Of a stretch of 35,686 nt of DNA, positions 8,112 to 16,825 are shown in pieces; within the stretch, counting starts at the first letter, position 1; every line of letters begins with the position of its first letter. This DNA comes from Gemmatimonadaceae bacterium (GTDB lineage: Bacteria; Gemmatimonadota; Gemmatimonadetes; Gemmatimonadales; Gemmatimonadaceae), in NCBI GenBank assembly GCA_036496605.1, contig DASXKV010000027.1, positions 1 to 35,686 on the forward strand, read 5' to 3'. The notes beneath the pieces were generated by a model. The model worked only from the letters and a program-made list of their open reading frames with translations, did not search any database and was not told the origin of the DNA. A program made the translations under genes and the position numbers.

Positions 8112-9623
8112 TCACGACAACACCGTGAGTCCTTCGCGAGGTTCGTCGACTGCCGCGCTCGGATGGCCTGCTGACGCCAAAGCCGGGTCTAAGTCCTCCG
8201 ATACCCGTATGGGAATCCGGAGCGTGAACGTCGAACCATGACCGAACTCGCTTTCAACCGAGATGCATCCGCCGAGCGCCTCGGCCAAGCGTTTGCTGAT
8301 TGCGAGCCCGAGACCGGCACCGGGTTTGTCGCTCGTGCCAAGCCGACTGAATTCCTCGAAGATCACGTCCCGTTTATCCGCGGGTATGCCGGGGCCGGTG
8401 TCAACCACATCGAACTCTGCCCAATCGTCGCCGCCTCCGGGCGAAAGTGATAGGCCCGCTCGAACGCGGAGATTGACCGAACCGGACTTCGTGTACTTGA
8501 TCGCATTTGACAGCAAGTTCCCGACGATCTGTCGCAGACGCATTGGATCGGTTTCGATAGTCGTGAGGTCCGCAGCCACTTCGACGTCGAGCGACAACCC
8601 GCTTGCGTTTGCCGCGCCTCGGTACTCCTCACCGATGGCGCACGCGAGTTCTCCGAGATTCACGGTCTGCCGACGGAGCACGATGTTGCCAGTCTCGGCG
8701 CGAGCCAACTCGTGCAGATCCTCGATTAGGGAGAGCGCACCGTGGATCGAGCGGCGAATACGCTCGATGGTCGCGCCCTGTGCGGAGGTCACCTCGCCGT
8801 AGATACCGTGCCCCAATAGCTCGGCATACCCATCGGCGGCACCAAGCGGGTTCTTCACGTCATGACTGAAGCCCCGCATCAGACGTTGGCGGCTTCGCAT
8901 CACTCGTTCCAACTCGCGCCGGAGAGCGGATTCTTCCTCGAGGCGATTCTGAAGTATGGCGGCGAGGTGTCGCTCGCGAAGCGTAAGCGCGGCGACGCCG
9001 AGCATCGCGGCGAGCGCGACGAACACCAACGCGGCATTGACGAACAGACCGCTCCATTCGTGCCCGCGAACTTCCTCGAGCCGTGTCGCTGCCTCGACCG
9101 ATAGTCGCGCTGGGAATCTGTCGATCTCGTCGATGATCGAATCACGAGCTAGTCGCTGCATACGGGCTGCGGCCGCAAAATCCGCTCGCGCGAGGTGATC
9201 TTCCAACAGCACACGATTGAGATCCTGCCACTTGATGATTCGGCGACGCACGGCCGCCGCATCGACGACCGCCTCGGGACCAAGCTTGGGCGCCAGTTGC
9301 TCTAGGCTCGTTAGGCGACGCGCGTCCGCGTTTGCGATCGTGCGATACCGATAAAGCAGTGTTGTGTCGCCGGAGAGCGCATATCCCTGCAGCGCCGAAT
9401 ACTCCATCGCCAGTCCGGACTCGAGCCTCCACGACAAGACTCGCGCGGGCTCGATGACGGTCGTGATCGCGACCAAGTCTCGCATGATGCCTCGCGTCTC
9501 GAGCGCTGGCCCAAGAACGGAGCCCAAGAGAGTCGCGAGCAGGAACACCGCGAGCGTCCCCGCCACGACGCTCCATGCCTTCTTAGTTACAGGCAGACCT
9601 CGAAGAAACATTGGACAAACCAC
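8112..9623 (-). CDS. membrane sensor histidine kinase
   Basis: A 503-residue sensor kinase. Two transmembrane helices (about 17-40 and 192-214) bracket a roughly 150-residue, mainly helical, CHASE3-like extracytoplasmic sensor. A coiled linker (220-248) leads to the HisKA domain with the phospho-acceptor in GFSHDVKNPLG (His about 254). The HATPase domain shows the N box (LLSNAIKYTKSG), G1 (DTGPGIP), F (FEEFSRLG) and G2 (GAGLGLAIS) motifs. The start is GTG at 9623; ATG at 9611 is possible. No response regulator is adjacent on this strand. The nearest is at 15453, so the partner is unknown. The trpS-like gene follows on the same strand. Confidence 0.93.
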   Translation of the reverse strand: MVCPMFLRGLPVTKKAWSVVAGTLAVFLLATLLGSVLGPALETRGIMRDLVAITTVIEPARVLSWRLESGLAMEYSALQGYALSGDTTLLYRYRTIANADARRLTSLEQLAPKLGPEAVVDAAAVRRRIIKWQDLNRVLLEDHLARADFAAAARMQRLARDSIIDEIDRFPARLSVEAATRLEEVRGHEWSGLFVNAALVFVALAAMLGVAALTLRERHLAAILQNRLEEESALRRELERVMRSRQRLMRGFSHDVKNPLGAADGYAELLGHGIYGEVTSAQGATIERIRRSIHGALSLIEDLHELARAETGNIVLRRQTVNLGELACAIGEEYRGAANASGLSLDVEVAADLTTIETDPMRLRQIVGNLLSNAIKYTKSGSVNLRVRAGLSLSPGGGDDWAEFDVVDTGPGIPADKRDVIFEEFSRLGTSDKPGAGLGLAISKRLAEALGGCISVESEFGHGSTFTLRIPIRVSEDLDPALASAGHPSAAVDEPREGLTVLS

Positions 9624-9937
9624 TATCGCATTCGAAGAAGGCGATCTAGGACAAGATTAGATGTCTCTAACATACCTCCGACCCAAATCTGCAACGAGGC
9701 GCCGCGCTACCTCAGGCCCGACCGGGGACGTCAATCCCAATGTAATAACGCATGAACGAGCCGGGCGCTGCATACCCTGTGTCCAGTACGTCAAGCGGCA
9801 CTGTACGCGTGTTTGAGGGCGGCGCTGGTCAGGCACGATGACTTCCGTACAGAAGTCGCAGGCAATGGTACACGCGTCTCATTGTCGCGCTAGAGGCGCG
9901 TCGTTCATCTTTTGCTGACACCGAGAGGCGCGTAACG
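9624..9937. other. divergent intergenic region, 314 bases
   Basis: This gap separates the minus-strand histidine kinase from the plus-strand alkA. Apart from the GTAC-type promoter at 9847-9887 I see no gene or RNA in it. Confidence 0.6.
9847..9887 (+). promoter_or_regulatory. GTAC-type promoter, copy 1 (before alkA)
   Basis: GTAC (9847-9850), a 17-base spacer, GTAC (9868-9871), a 7-base spacer, then TCATTGTCG (9879-9887). The same three blocks with identical spacing occur before three other units in this window. The 17-base spacer and the position of the last block suggest -35, -10 and start-site elements. The alkA ATG is 51 bases downstream. Confidence 0.75.
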
Positions 9938-10887
9938 ATGGCTTCGATAGTCGCACAATCCATCTCGCGTTCGGAATACGTATGTCCGCTCGCGTTGCCG
10001 TACCGGCTCGACCTCACCGTGAGCGCGCTTCGGCGTTTGTCGTCCAATCTCGTCGATGTGCTCACGCCGGAAGGGGAGTATCTCCGCGCGCTGGGCGGGT
10101 TGCGCAAAATCGTAGTCGCCCGCGTTACTCAGCGGGGTCCGACGACTCTCGCGATCACACTCGTAGAAAATGAAAGTGAACACGCGCGAGCGCGGGACAT
10201 TGTGCGGCGGGTGTTGGGTGTGGATCGCGACCTCGGGTACTTCGACCGAGCTGCCGCACGGATACCATGGCTGAAGTCGCTCGCGGAACGGATGCACGGC
10301 GTCAGACCGCCACGATACCCAACACTCTGGGAGGCGTGCGTCAACGCCGTCGTTTTCCAACAGATCAGCCTCATCGCCGCCACGGCCATCATGCGCCGCG
10401 TAATCGTTGCTCTGGGTCAATCGCTCGTCAGCGGGGGCTTTCAGCACTATACGTTTCCGACCCTAACGAGCTTCCTCGCCGCGGAGGACGAACTCTGCGC
10501 GCGGCCGGCCTGAGCGTCGGCAAGCTCATGACGCTCCGGCGCGTCGCCGAAACGCTTGCGGCGGGCACGCTCGATGAGACAATGCTGGAGCAGCAAGCGA
10601 GTCCCGACGCTGCGGCGACTCTGTGCCGAATCAAAGGCATTGGTCCGTGGACCGCCGCAGTCATCCTGCTCCGAGGGCTTGCCCGCCTCGACGTGTTCCC
10701 GATGAACGACACCAGCGTGAGGCGCAACCTTGCCCTCGTCTCCGGCTCGGGTGAGGTCGACGTGGGAAAGACGCTCCACGCATTGAGTCCTCAACAAGGC
10801 ATGTTGTACTACCATCTGTTGCTTGCGCGTCTGGAAGCCCAACGGGATTTGGGTCGGCCTTCCGCGCCAGCATGGGCCGGAAGGTGA
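9938..10887 (+). pseudogene. alkA: AlkA-type DNA-3-methyladenine glycosylase, frameshifted
   Basis: A base-excision repair glycosylase of the HhH-GPD superfamily that removes alkylated bases. The first frame (9938-10513) supplies the N-terminal domain and the start of the helical domain (YPTLWEACVNAVVFQQISL). The second frame (to 10887) supplies LRAAGLSVGKLMTLRRVAE and the hairpin LCRIKGIGPWTAAVILLRG, followed by the loop with the catalytic aspartate (DVFPMNDTSVRR). The two halves join properly only with a one-base shift backwards near 10495 (around ctctgcg), after which the first frame stops at once. Both halves are otherwise well conserved, so the break is recent or a sequencing indel. It has a GTAC-type promoter, and the Rieske/FAD gene follows 4 bases after its stop. 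Confidence 0.8.
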
Positions 10888-10891
10888 CCGA

Positions 10892-12532
10892 ATGAACGAC
10901 ACACCTAGCCCCCTCCCCGGACCGGATCTCACCAGGGGCGTTTCGCTATCGAGAATCCCCGACGGTTCGATCCTTCAAGGGCACGCACACGGCGAACCGG
11001 TCGTCCTTGCACGGCGCGGTGAGGAGTTTTTCGCGATCGGTGCTTTTTGCTCTCACTACGGCGCTCCACTCGCGGACGGCCTGGTCGTCGGTGACACCAT
11101 TCGTTGTCCTTGGCACCATGCGTGCTTCAACTTGCACACGGGCGAGGCCCTTCGCGCTCCAGCACTCAATGCCATCTCGTGCTGGTACGTCGAGCAGCGG
11201 GACGGCATTGTCTATGTAGGCGAGAGCCTGCCTCTTGCGGGACCACCACTGTCACCAGCCGCGTCTGGAACACCGGAATCAGTCGTGATCGTCGGTGGTG
11301 GTGCAGCGGGTAACGCGGCGGCGGAGATGCTCCGCAGGGAGGGCTACTCTGGCCGCATAACGATGCTGAGCGCGGACGCGTCTATACCTTGCGACCGACC
11401 GAATCTTTCCAAGGGGTATCTCGCCGGCGCAGCTCCGGCGGAATCAAATTCTCTTCGATCGCTCGAATTCTATCGAGAGCAACACATCGACTTGCGGTTG
11501 AATGCGCGTGTGGGGAGGATCGACACGGCGACCCACGAGGTCATTCTCACGGACGGCTCTCGCCATCCGTATGATGCGCTGCTTCTCGCGACCGGCGCTG
11601 AGCCCGTGCGCCTCGATGTCCCAGGCAGCGATCTACCGCATGTGCACTACCTGCGCACGCTCGCCGAGGGCGAGGCTCTGCTCTCCAAGGCCTTGGTCTC
11701 GCAGCAAGCAGTGGTGATCGGCGCGAGCTTCATCGGCCTCGAGGTAACGGCATCGCTTCGGGCCCGGAATATCGCCGTCCATGTGGTCGCTCCGGGCACC
11801 GTGCCGATGGAAAGGATTCTCGGAGCGGACGTCGGGAAATTCATCCGCCGACTGCATGAACGGAACGGCGTGACATTCCATTTCGGCACCGCAGTTGCCT
11901 CGATTGACGAGCGAGGCGTCACGTTGAAGACGGGAGAACGTCTCGCAGCCGATTTGGTCGTCGTGGGCATCGGCGTCCGGCCGTCGATTTCCCTGGCCGA
12001 AGAGGCCGGACTCGCCATCGATCGGGGCATCGTCGTGGACGAGCACCTGGAGACCAGCACACCAGGGATTTTCGCGGCCGGTGACATCGCACGCTGGCCG
12101 GATCCGCTCACCGGCGAACGGATCCGAGTGGAGCATTGGGTGGTGGCCGAGCGCCAAGGACAAACTGCAGCCCGTAACATCGTTGGGCGACCAGAGCAGT
12201 TCGACGCCGTGCCGTTCTTCTGGACAGAGCAGTATGACTTCAGTCTTGCGTACGTTGGTCACGCCGAACGCTTTGACGAGGCCAAGCTCGACGGTCAACT
12301 CAACGCTGTCGCACAGGACTGCACGATTACCTATCGTCTCGGTGGCAGGAAGTTAGCTGTGGCCTTCGTTCACAGAGATCTGGAAGGCCTACGTGCCGAA
12401 GTCGAGTTCGAAATGGCAACGCGAGGCGAACATCATGAAGAAAAGATTCAAGGTCGGAGATCACGTGACGTGGAACTCAGAAGCGGGAGACGTCCGAGGG
12501 ACGATCATCAAAGTGCACATCAAGGATGTTGA
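10892..12532 (+). CDS. Rieske-domain FAD-dependent NAD(P)H oxidoreductase
   Basis: A fusion of a Rieske [2Fe-2S] domain (residues 1-115; ligands C53-x-H55 and C72-x2-H75 in CSHYGAPL and CPWHHACF) with a ferredoxin-reductase-like flavoprotein. The FAD-binding glycine motif is at about 133-140 (VIVGGGAAG), and a second NAD(P)H Rossmann motif is near 290 (VVIGASFIGLEV). The GIFAAGDIARW motif and a reductase C-terminal domain follow. It resembles AIF-like/rubredoxin-reductase proteins that pass electrons from NAD(P)H. The ATG at 10892 follows AAGGTG. The last 35 or so residues read out of frame across the downstream DUF2945 gene and are Arg-rich, so the natural stop near FEMATRG has probably been lost. 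The electron acceptor is unknown. Confidence 0.88.
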   Translation: MNDTPSPLPGPDLTRGVSLSRIPDGSILQGHAHGEPVVLARRGEEFFAIGAFCSHYGAPLADGLVVGDTIRCPWHHACFNLHTGEALRAPALNAISCWYVEQRDGIVYVGESLPLAGPPLSPAASGTPESVVIVGGGAAGNAAAEMLRREGYSGRITMLSADASIPCDRPNLSKGYLAGAAPAESNSLRSLEFYREQHIDLRLNARVGRIDTATHEVILTDGSRHPYDALLLATGAEPVRLDVPGSDLPHVHYLRTLAEGEALLSKALVSQQAVVIGASFIGLEVTASLRARNIAVHVVAPGTVPMERILGADVGKFIRRLHERNGVTFHFGTAVASIDERGVTLKTGERLAADLVVVGIGVRPSISLAEEAGLAIDRGIVVDEHLETSTPGIFAAGDIARWPDPLTGERIRVEHWVVAERQGQTAARNIVGRPEQFDAVPFFWTEQYDFSLAYVGHAERFDEAKLDGQLNAVAQDCTITYRLGGRKLAVAFVHRDLEGLRAEVEFEMATRGEHHEEKIQGRRSRDVELRSGRRPRDDHQSAHQGC

Positions 12533-12650
12533 CTACAAAGGCCACACGCACCATGCAAGCAACGATGAACCGCAGTATGAGATCAAGAGCGACACGACTG
12601 ACCACATCGCCATGCACAAAGGCGCGGCTCTCAAAAGGACAAAAGGCTGA
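12435..12650 (+). CDS. DUF2945 (HVA1/Tudor-like) small protein
   Basis: A 71-residue protein beginning MKKRFKVGDHVTWNSEAGDV, the signature of the DUF2945 / hypervirulence-associated Tudor-like family. The conserved core (VRGTIIKVHIKDVDYKGHT, then YEIKSDTTDHIAMHKGAAL) is complete. These small basic beta-barrel proteins often accompany stress and DNA-repair genes; their biochemical role is not established. The start overlaps the end of the Rieske/FAD reading frame by 98 bases, which suggests the upstream gene has lost its proper stop rather than true nesting. It converges with gapA, with 6 bases between the stops. Confidence 0.88.
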   Translation: MKKRFKVGDHVTWNSEAGDVRGTIIKVHIKDVDYKGHTHHASNDEPQYEIKSDTTDHIAMHKGAALKRTKG

Positions 12651-12656
12651 GACTCG

Positions 12657-13673
12657 TTATGTGCTTCGTGCGGCAAGGTGCTGAGTCAGAGAGACCGCCT
12701 CGCGAACCATCTGATTTGCGTATCCCCACTCGTTGTCGTACCAGCTCATGACCTTCACCAAGTCTCCGTCGACGACCTTGGTGAGATCGAGATCGACCAC
12801 GGATGCGCGCGGATCACCGATGATGTCCGACGAGACAAGCGGGTCACGGGCGACGCCAAGGACGCCGACATAGCGCTCGGTTTCGGCTTCCTCGGAAAGG
12901 ATCCCGTTCACCTCGTCGACCGTCGTCGTTCGCGAAGTGACAAACGTGATGTCGGCGATTGATCCTACAGGAATCGGTGCCCGGATCGCGATTCCGTCGA
13001 AGCGTCCCGCGTACGCTGGCAGCGCACGCGTCGTCGCCTCTGCGGCTCCCGTCGTGGCTGGCACGAGGTTCGCCGCCGCAGCCCGGCCGCGACGGAACCG
13101 CTTGTTCGGTCCGTCGACCACTGACTGGGAAGCGGTGTAGGCGTGAACCGTCGTCATCATTGCTTTGGCAAAGCCAATGCGCCGGCCGATGATCTCGACG
13201 ATTGGCGTTATGCAGTTGGTCGTGCAGCTCGCGCAAGAGATGATGGCGGAGCTCTCACTGGCCTTGTTCGCACCATGGACAACCGTCTCCACGTCTGCGC
13301 CTTTGGACGGAGCTGATAGGAGGACAACGCGTGCCCCAGCGTGGACGTGCTTCTCGAGATCCTCACGTCGCGTCAACGCCCCAGTACACTCGAATACGAC
13401 CTCGACGTCCTCGTCTTTCCAGGGCAGCCGCGCTGGGTCGCGCTGAGTCAGTGTCCTCACCTCGCGCCCTCCGACCACCAGCTTATCGCCGTCGACCTCC
13501 ACAGACTTCGAATAGCGTCCATAGACCGTGTCGAAGCGAAGCAGATAAGCCAGATTCTCGACTTCGACAAGGTCGTTGATTGCTACAAGGTCGAACGATG
13601 GCTCGTCGATTACCAACTTTAGAATCGCACGTCCGATGCGTCCGAGGCCGTTGATGGCGACTTTGGTAGTCAA
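12657..13673 (-). CDS. gapA: glyceraldehyde-3-phosphate dehydrogenase
   Basis: Phosphorylating GAPDH of glycolysis/gluconeogenesis, 338 residues. The N-terminal NAD-binding motif is INGLGRIGRAIL. The catalytic cysteine is in SCASCTTNC (C150). The sugar-phosphate loop is RRGRAAAANLVPATTGAA, and the C-terminal signature is SWYDNEWGYANQMV. The start is a TTG at 13673 with GGAAGG about 9 bases upstream. Its first bases overlap the TGA stop of the preceding gene (TTGA), implying translational coupling. The open frame continues upstream but there covers the AhpD-like gene out of frame. Core substitutions such as RAPIPVGSIAD for the usual RVPVP segment mark it as a divergent copy, perhaps not the only GAPDH. 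Confidence 0.93.
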   Translation of the reverse strand: MTTKVAINGLGRIGRAILKLVIDEPSFDLVAINDLVEVENLAYLLRFDTVYGRYSKSVEVDGDKLVVGGREVRTLTQRDPARLPWKDEDVEVVFECTGALTRREDLEKHVHAGARVVLLSAPSKGADVETVVHGANKASESSAIISCASCTTNCITPIVEIIGRRIGFAKAMMTTVHAYTASQSVVDGPNKRFRRGRAAAANLVPATTGAAEATTRALPAYAGRFDGIAIRAPIPVGSIADITFVTSRTTTVDEVNGILSEEAETERYVGVLGVARDPLVSSDIIGDPRASVVDLDLTKVVDGDLVKVMSWYDNEWGYANQMVREAVSLTQHLAARST

Positions 13674-14006
13674 TGTGCACTTCCTTCCGTTGCCCTGGCG
13701 GCATCGATGGCTCCGTTCTCGGGCTTCCTGGACTTTCCTACCTCGTCGTGCGCGATCACATCCAGTGCCAAGACCGAATGAGCGTACGCGCCGCCCGCGC
13801 GCATCTCGGCCGCGACCCAGATGGCTTCCATTATCTCCTCGGACGTCGCTCCCTTGCGCAAAGCGGCAGCCGTGTGGCTGCGGATACAGCCATTCGCGTT
13901 CCGACATCTCCCACTCGCAGATGTGGTCACGATCGCTGATGGGCCACGTCCTTTGAGTGGCTCGCCTTGCCCGACGAGTTGCCGCGATGATTTCCACCGT
14001 GCGTCA
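13670..14006 (-). pseudogene. AhpD/carboxymuconolactone decarboxylase-like gene, frame broken
   Basis: The C-terminal half is clearly of the AhpD-like family: GCIRSHTAAALRKGATSEEI, then MEAIWVAAEMRAGGAYAHSV. These proteins are thiol peroxidase partners or gamma-carboxymuconolactone decarboxylases. A good ribosome-binding site (AGGAG) precedes an ATG at 14006, but that frame stops after 26 codons, and the conserved frame has no well-placed start. One indel between about 13925 and 14000 would join them. The first cysteine of the usual CxxC is replaced in the context CRNANGC, so redox activity is doubtful. It overlaps the gapA start. Confidence 0.65.
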
Positions 14007-14081
14007 TGACGATCTCCTGATCCGTCGAAGTGAAAGCCAAGCATGTTCCAGTGTTCGGTGTAGAGCCTAACCGCTACACTA

Positions 14082-14097
14082 TGAAGAAAGGGTGAAG
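14082..14097 (+). promoter_or_regulatory. TGAAG direct-repeat box before the GAF histidine kinase
   Basis: TGAAG at 14082-14086 and 14093-14097, an 11-base period typical of OmpR/PhoB-family binding. It lies in the divergent region between the AhpD-like gene and the GAF kinase, 58 bases before the kinase start. The same box occurs near 7.0 kb and, reversed, before the response regulator at 15453. Confidence 0.6.
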
Positions 14098-14154
14098 ATG
14101 CCGAGAGGCTTCGTTCAGGAATGACCGCAGGTTTTTTGAGGTATATTTTTTGGC

Positions 14155-15396
14155 ATGTCGTTGCCAATCGTCGTGCAGCTTCCATCCACACAGGAGCGCC
14201 TCAAGCAGCTCGTGACAGCCACCTCGGCGCTCATCACAGAGGTGTCCCTCCACGGTGTGCTTCAGCGCGCGGTGCAAGTCTCGGCACAAGTCATCGGGAC
14301 ACGCTACGCGGCCATCGGTGTTCTCGCGTCTGATGGGCGGACGCTGGAGCACTTCACGACCTACGGCGTCGACTCCGAGCTGGCGGCTAGGATCGGTGCG
14401 CCGCCGCGTGGCCACGGCATCCTCGGTCTCGTGATTCGAGACGGGAAACCGATCCGGCTGCCGGATCTGACCAAACATCCCGATTCCCTTGGATTTCCCC
14501 CACACCACCCACCGATGCGTTCGTTCCTCGGCGTTCCGATTCTCGGAAACCGTGGTGTGTTAGGGAACCTTTACCTTGCCGAGAAGACCGACGGTGAGAC
14601 GTTCACCGAGGAGGATGAGGACATCGCGACTCTGCTGGCGGCAAATACAGCTGCGGCAGTCGAGAATGCCCGCCATCACGAGGAGAGTGCTCGCCTGCTC
14701 GCGGAAGTGCAGCAGCTTCACCGCACACGTGAACGGTTCTTCGCCATGGTGAATCACGAGCTCCGAAACGCATTGGCTGCGGTCTACGGTTGGTCCGAGA
14801 GGCTCGTACGCAAAAAGGATCCGGCGACGGTTCCTCGCGCGGCTCTCGAGGTGCTGGACTCGGCACAACAGGCGGTGGCCCTCATCAATGATCTGCTGGA
14901 CCTGAGTCGGTTGGATGAGGATCGCCTAAAGCCAATCATTCGGGCGGAAGAGCCGACATCCCTTGCCGATCGGTCCTTGCGTCGTGTGACTCCCGCTGCT
15001 GAGCTAAAGCACGTCACGCTCCAACTTGTTTCCGCCCCCAACCTTCCAAGTTGCGCGACCGACGCCAGCCGCGTTGAGCAAATTCTCATCAATTTGCTCG
15101 CCAATGCTATTAGGTATGCGCCTGAGGAGAGCGTGGTCCGTGTTAGTGTCTCCGCAGGTGACCGTCGCATTGTCTACCGAGTCGAGGATGAAGGCCCCGG
15201 CGTGCCCTCTGATGATGTGGAACGAATCTTTGATATCTATGTGACGAAACCGGGCGAGGAGAGCCGCGGACTTGGCTTAGGTCTGCCGCTCTCCCGGCGA
15301 CTCGCCCAATTACTCGGCGGCGAACTCTACGCTGTGTCGCGGTCCGGGAAGGGAGGCTGCTTCGTTCTGGAGGTTCCTGCGGCCACGGTAAAATGA
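14155..15396 (+). CDS. GAF-domain sensor histidine kinase
   Basis: A 413-residue soluble sensor kinase. The GAF domain (about 20-175) includes GILGLVIRDGKPIRLPDL and the FLGVPI motif. HisKA follows with the phospho-acceptor in FFAMVNHELRNALA (His about 201). HATPase motifs are present: N box LLANAIRYAP, G1 DEGPGVP, G2 RGLGLGLPLS. GAF kinases of this type (compare DosS/NreB-like sensors) can bind haem, iron-sulphur or small molecules, but I see no diagnostic ligand residues. The OmpR-type regulator begins 57 bases downstream, so the pair is a likely two-component system. Both have TGAAG boxes. Confidence 0.92.
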   Translation: MSLPIVVQLPSTQERLKQLVTATSALITEVSLHGVLQRAVQVSAQVIGTRYAAIGVLASDGRTLEHFTTYGVDSELAARIGAPPRGHGILGLVIRDGKPIRLPDLTKHPDSLGFPPHHPPMRSFLGVPILGNRGVLGNLYLAEKTDGETFTEEDEDIATLLAANTAAAVENARHHEESARLLAEVQQLHRTRERFFAMVNHELRNALAAVYGWSERLVRKKDPATVPRAALEVLDSAQQAVALINDLLDLSRLDEDRLKPIIRAEEPTSLADRSLRRVTPAAELKHVTLQLVSAPNLPSCATDASRVEQILINLLANAIRYAPEESVVRVSVSAGDRRIVYRVEDEGPGVPSDDVERIFDIYVTKPGEESRGLGLGLPLSRRLAQLLGGELYAVSRSGKGGCFVLEVPAATVK

Positions 15397-15402
15397 AGAA
15401 AT

Positions 15403-15418
15403 CTTCACATAAACTTCA
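15403..15418 (-). promoter_or_regulatory. TGAAG direct-repeat box before the response regulator
   Basis: CTTCA at 15403-15407 and 15414-15418 is TGAAG-N6-TGAAG read on the minus strand, again with an 11-base period. A further TGAAG (15394-15398) makes a short inverted repeat with it. The box lies 35 bases before the regulator start, as expected for autoregulation. Confidence 0.6.
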
Positions 15419-15452
15419 GATCGGACTGAACCACACACGATAACGTTCAGCT

Positions 15453-16154
15453 ATGAGAGTCCTTGTTGTCGAAGACGACCGGAAAGTTGCCGGGTTTATC
15501 GAGCAGGGGCTGCGCGAAGAGGGATACGCCGTGGACGTCGCTCGAGACGGCGAGGAGGCGACGATGTTCGCGCACGTCAATGAATACGACGTCATCCTCC
15601 TCGATGTCGTGCTTCCGAAGAAGAACGGCTTTCAAGTCGCAATGGAGCTCAGGTCCGAAGGGAGGAACACCCCAATCCTGATGCTCACATCGCGCGATGC
15701 CGTCGAGGATATCGTGCGCGGGCTAGACGCGGGCGCTGATGATTACCTGGCGAAGCCGTTTCCGTTCGACGAGCTGCTCGCTCGTATCAGGGCGCTTGTC
15801 CGGCGCGGTGGTGCCGAGCGCCTTGATGTGCTGCGCTATGACGTGGTCGCCCTGGATCGGCTGCGCCACGTCGCGACAGCGAATGATCGGCCACTCGATC
15901 TCACGCCGAAGGAGTTTCAGCTCCTCGAGTATTTCCTCCAGCACCCCGAGGAAGTGGTGCGTCGTACGACGCTTCTCGAGAAAGTATGGGACATGCGGTT
16001 CGATCCCGAGAGCAACGTGATCGATGTCCATATCAAGAACCTGCGCCGGAAGCTCGCTGAAGCGACGGGCGAGCCCTTGCTCGCGAATATTCGGGGCGTG
16101 GGGTTCAGCCTCCGTCGCCGCCGCGACTCGAAGGAGGTCCGAGTAACGCCATGA
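15453..16154 (+). CDS. OmpR-family response regulator
   Basis: A 233-residue two-domain regulator. The receiver domain (1-118) has the acidic pocket EDD (8-10), the phospho-acceptor in ILLDVVLPKKNG (Asp 51), the conserved Thr/Ser (MLTSRD) and the lysine in DDYLAKPF. The OmpR winged helix (about 130-225) shows LTPKEFQLLEYFLQHPEEVV and SNVIDVHIKNLRRKL. It belongs to the CusR/CopR/QseB-like group by overall sequence. It is encoded between its probable kinase and the PAS-LuxR gene, whose start overlaps its stop (ATGA). Candidate binding sites are the TGAAG-N6-TGAAG boxes, one just upstream. Confidence 0.95.
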   Translation: MRVLVVEDDRKVAGFIEQGLREEGYAVDVARDGEEATMFAHVNEYDVILLDVVLPKKNGFQVAMELRSEGRNTPILMLTSRDAVEDIVRGLDAGADDYLAKPFPFDELLARIRALVRRGGAERLDVLRYDVVALDRLRHVATANDRPLDLTPKEFQLLEYFLQHPEEVVRRTTLLEKVWDMRFDPESNVIDVHIKNLRRKLAEATGEPLLANIRGVGFSLRRRRDSKEVRVTP

Positions 16155-16825
16155 CTACGTCAATCCTCGAAGCAGAGCTGTTCGCCCTGCTCGAGCAGAC
16201 CGCCGATGCCGCCTACACCGTCACCGACGGCGGCGAGATCTGCTCCTGGAACGGGGCAGCTGAGGAGTTGTTCGGTTACTCCGCGAGCGAGGTAGCACGC
16301 CGTAACGTCGACGAGGTGCTCGAAGCACGCGACGCGTTAGGTACCCGGGCGCTCGCCGGGGGCTTCGACGCACCGACTCGTCGTACCAATGGAACGTCCC
16401 CTGGTATCGAGAACTTCGACCTCGAAGTACGTGTGCGCGATGGCCGCCGAATCTGGGTGAACGTTTCGACGATCGTCTTCGACAACCATCGAACGGGCCG
16501 CAGGCTCTTTGTGCGTTTGGCGCACGACATCAGCCAGCGCCGCCGCAAGGAGGAGTTGCTCAACCAGGTGATGGAGATCGCCCAGAGCCTCGTTAGGCTC
16601 ACCGACGATCCCTCCGAGCACGCACCAGTCGAGCCGCTTTCCGAGCAGGAGCGGCGCATTCTCAAGCTCTTCTCGGACGGCGGCAACCCCGCGGCCATTG
16701 CGGACCGACTGAGTATCTCCGCCCAAACGCTCCGCAACCATCTTCATCATATCAACCGCAAGCTCCGAACACACAACCGCCTCGAGGCAGTGACCCACGC
16801 GCAAAAGCGGGGGCTTATCGAATAG
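16151..16825 (+). CDS. PAS-domain LuxR-type transcriptional regulator
   Basis: A 224-residue protein with an N-terminal PAS domain (about 8-130, with CSWNGAAEELFGYSASEV and a terminal FVRLAHDISQRRRKE). The C-terminal LuxR/GerE helix-turn-helix (about 160-224) shows LSEQERRILKLFSDGGNPAAIADRL in two parts and QTLRNHLHHINRKL. There is no receiver domain, so it probably responds directly to a signal or ligand through PAS. It overlaps the response regulator stop by four bases, so the two are co-translated. It is a candidate controller of the GTAC-marked genes downstream, but that is only inference from proximity. Confidence 0.9.
   Translation: MTTSILEAELFALLEQTADAAYTVTDGGEICSWNGAAEELFGYSASEVARRNVDEVLEARDALGTRALAGGFDAPTRRTNGTSPGIENFDLEVRVRDGRRIWVNVSTIVFDNHRTGRRLFVRLAHDISQRRRKEELLNQVMEIAQSLVRLTDDPSEHAPVEPLSEQERRILKLFSDGGNPAAIADRLSISAQTLRNHLHHINRKLRTHNRLEAVTHAQKRGLIE

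Noticed and set aside
10480-10515. Programmed ribosomal frameshift in alkA
   Set aside because: No slippery heptamer or obvious stimulatory stem was seen, and glycosylases of this family are not known to use one; mutation or a sequencing indel is simpler.
12657-13997. 446-codon version of GAPDH
   Set aside because: The first 108 codons have no GAPDH similarity and run out of frame over the AhpD-like gene; the TTG at 13673 with its own ribosome-binding site fits family length.
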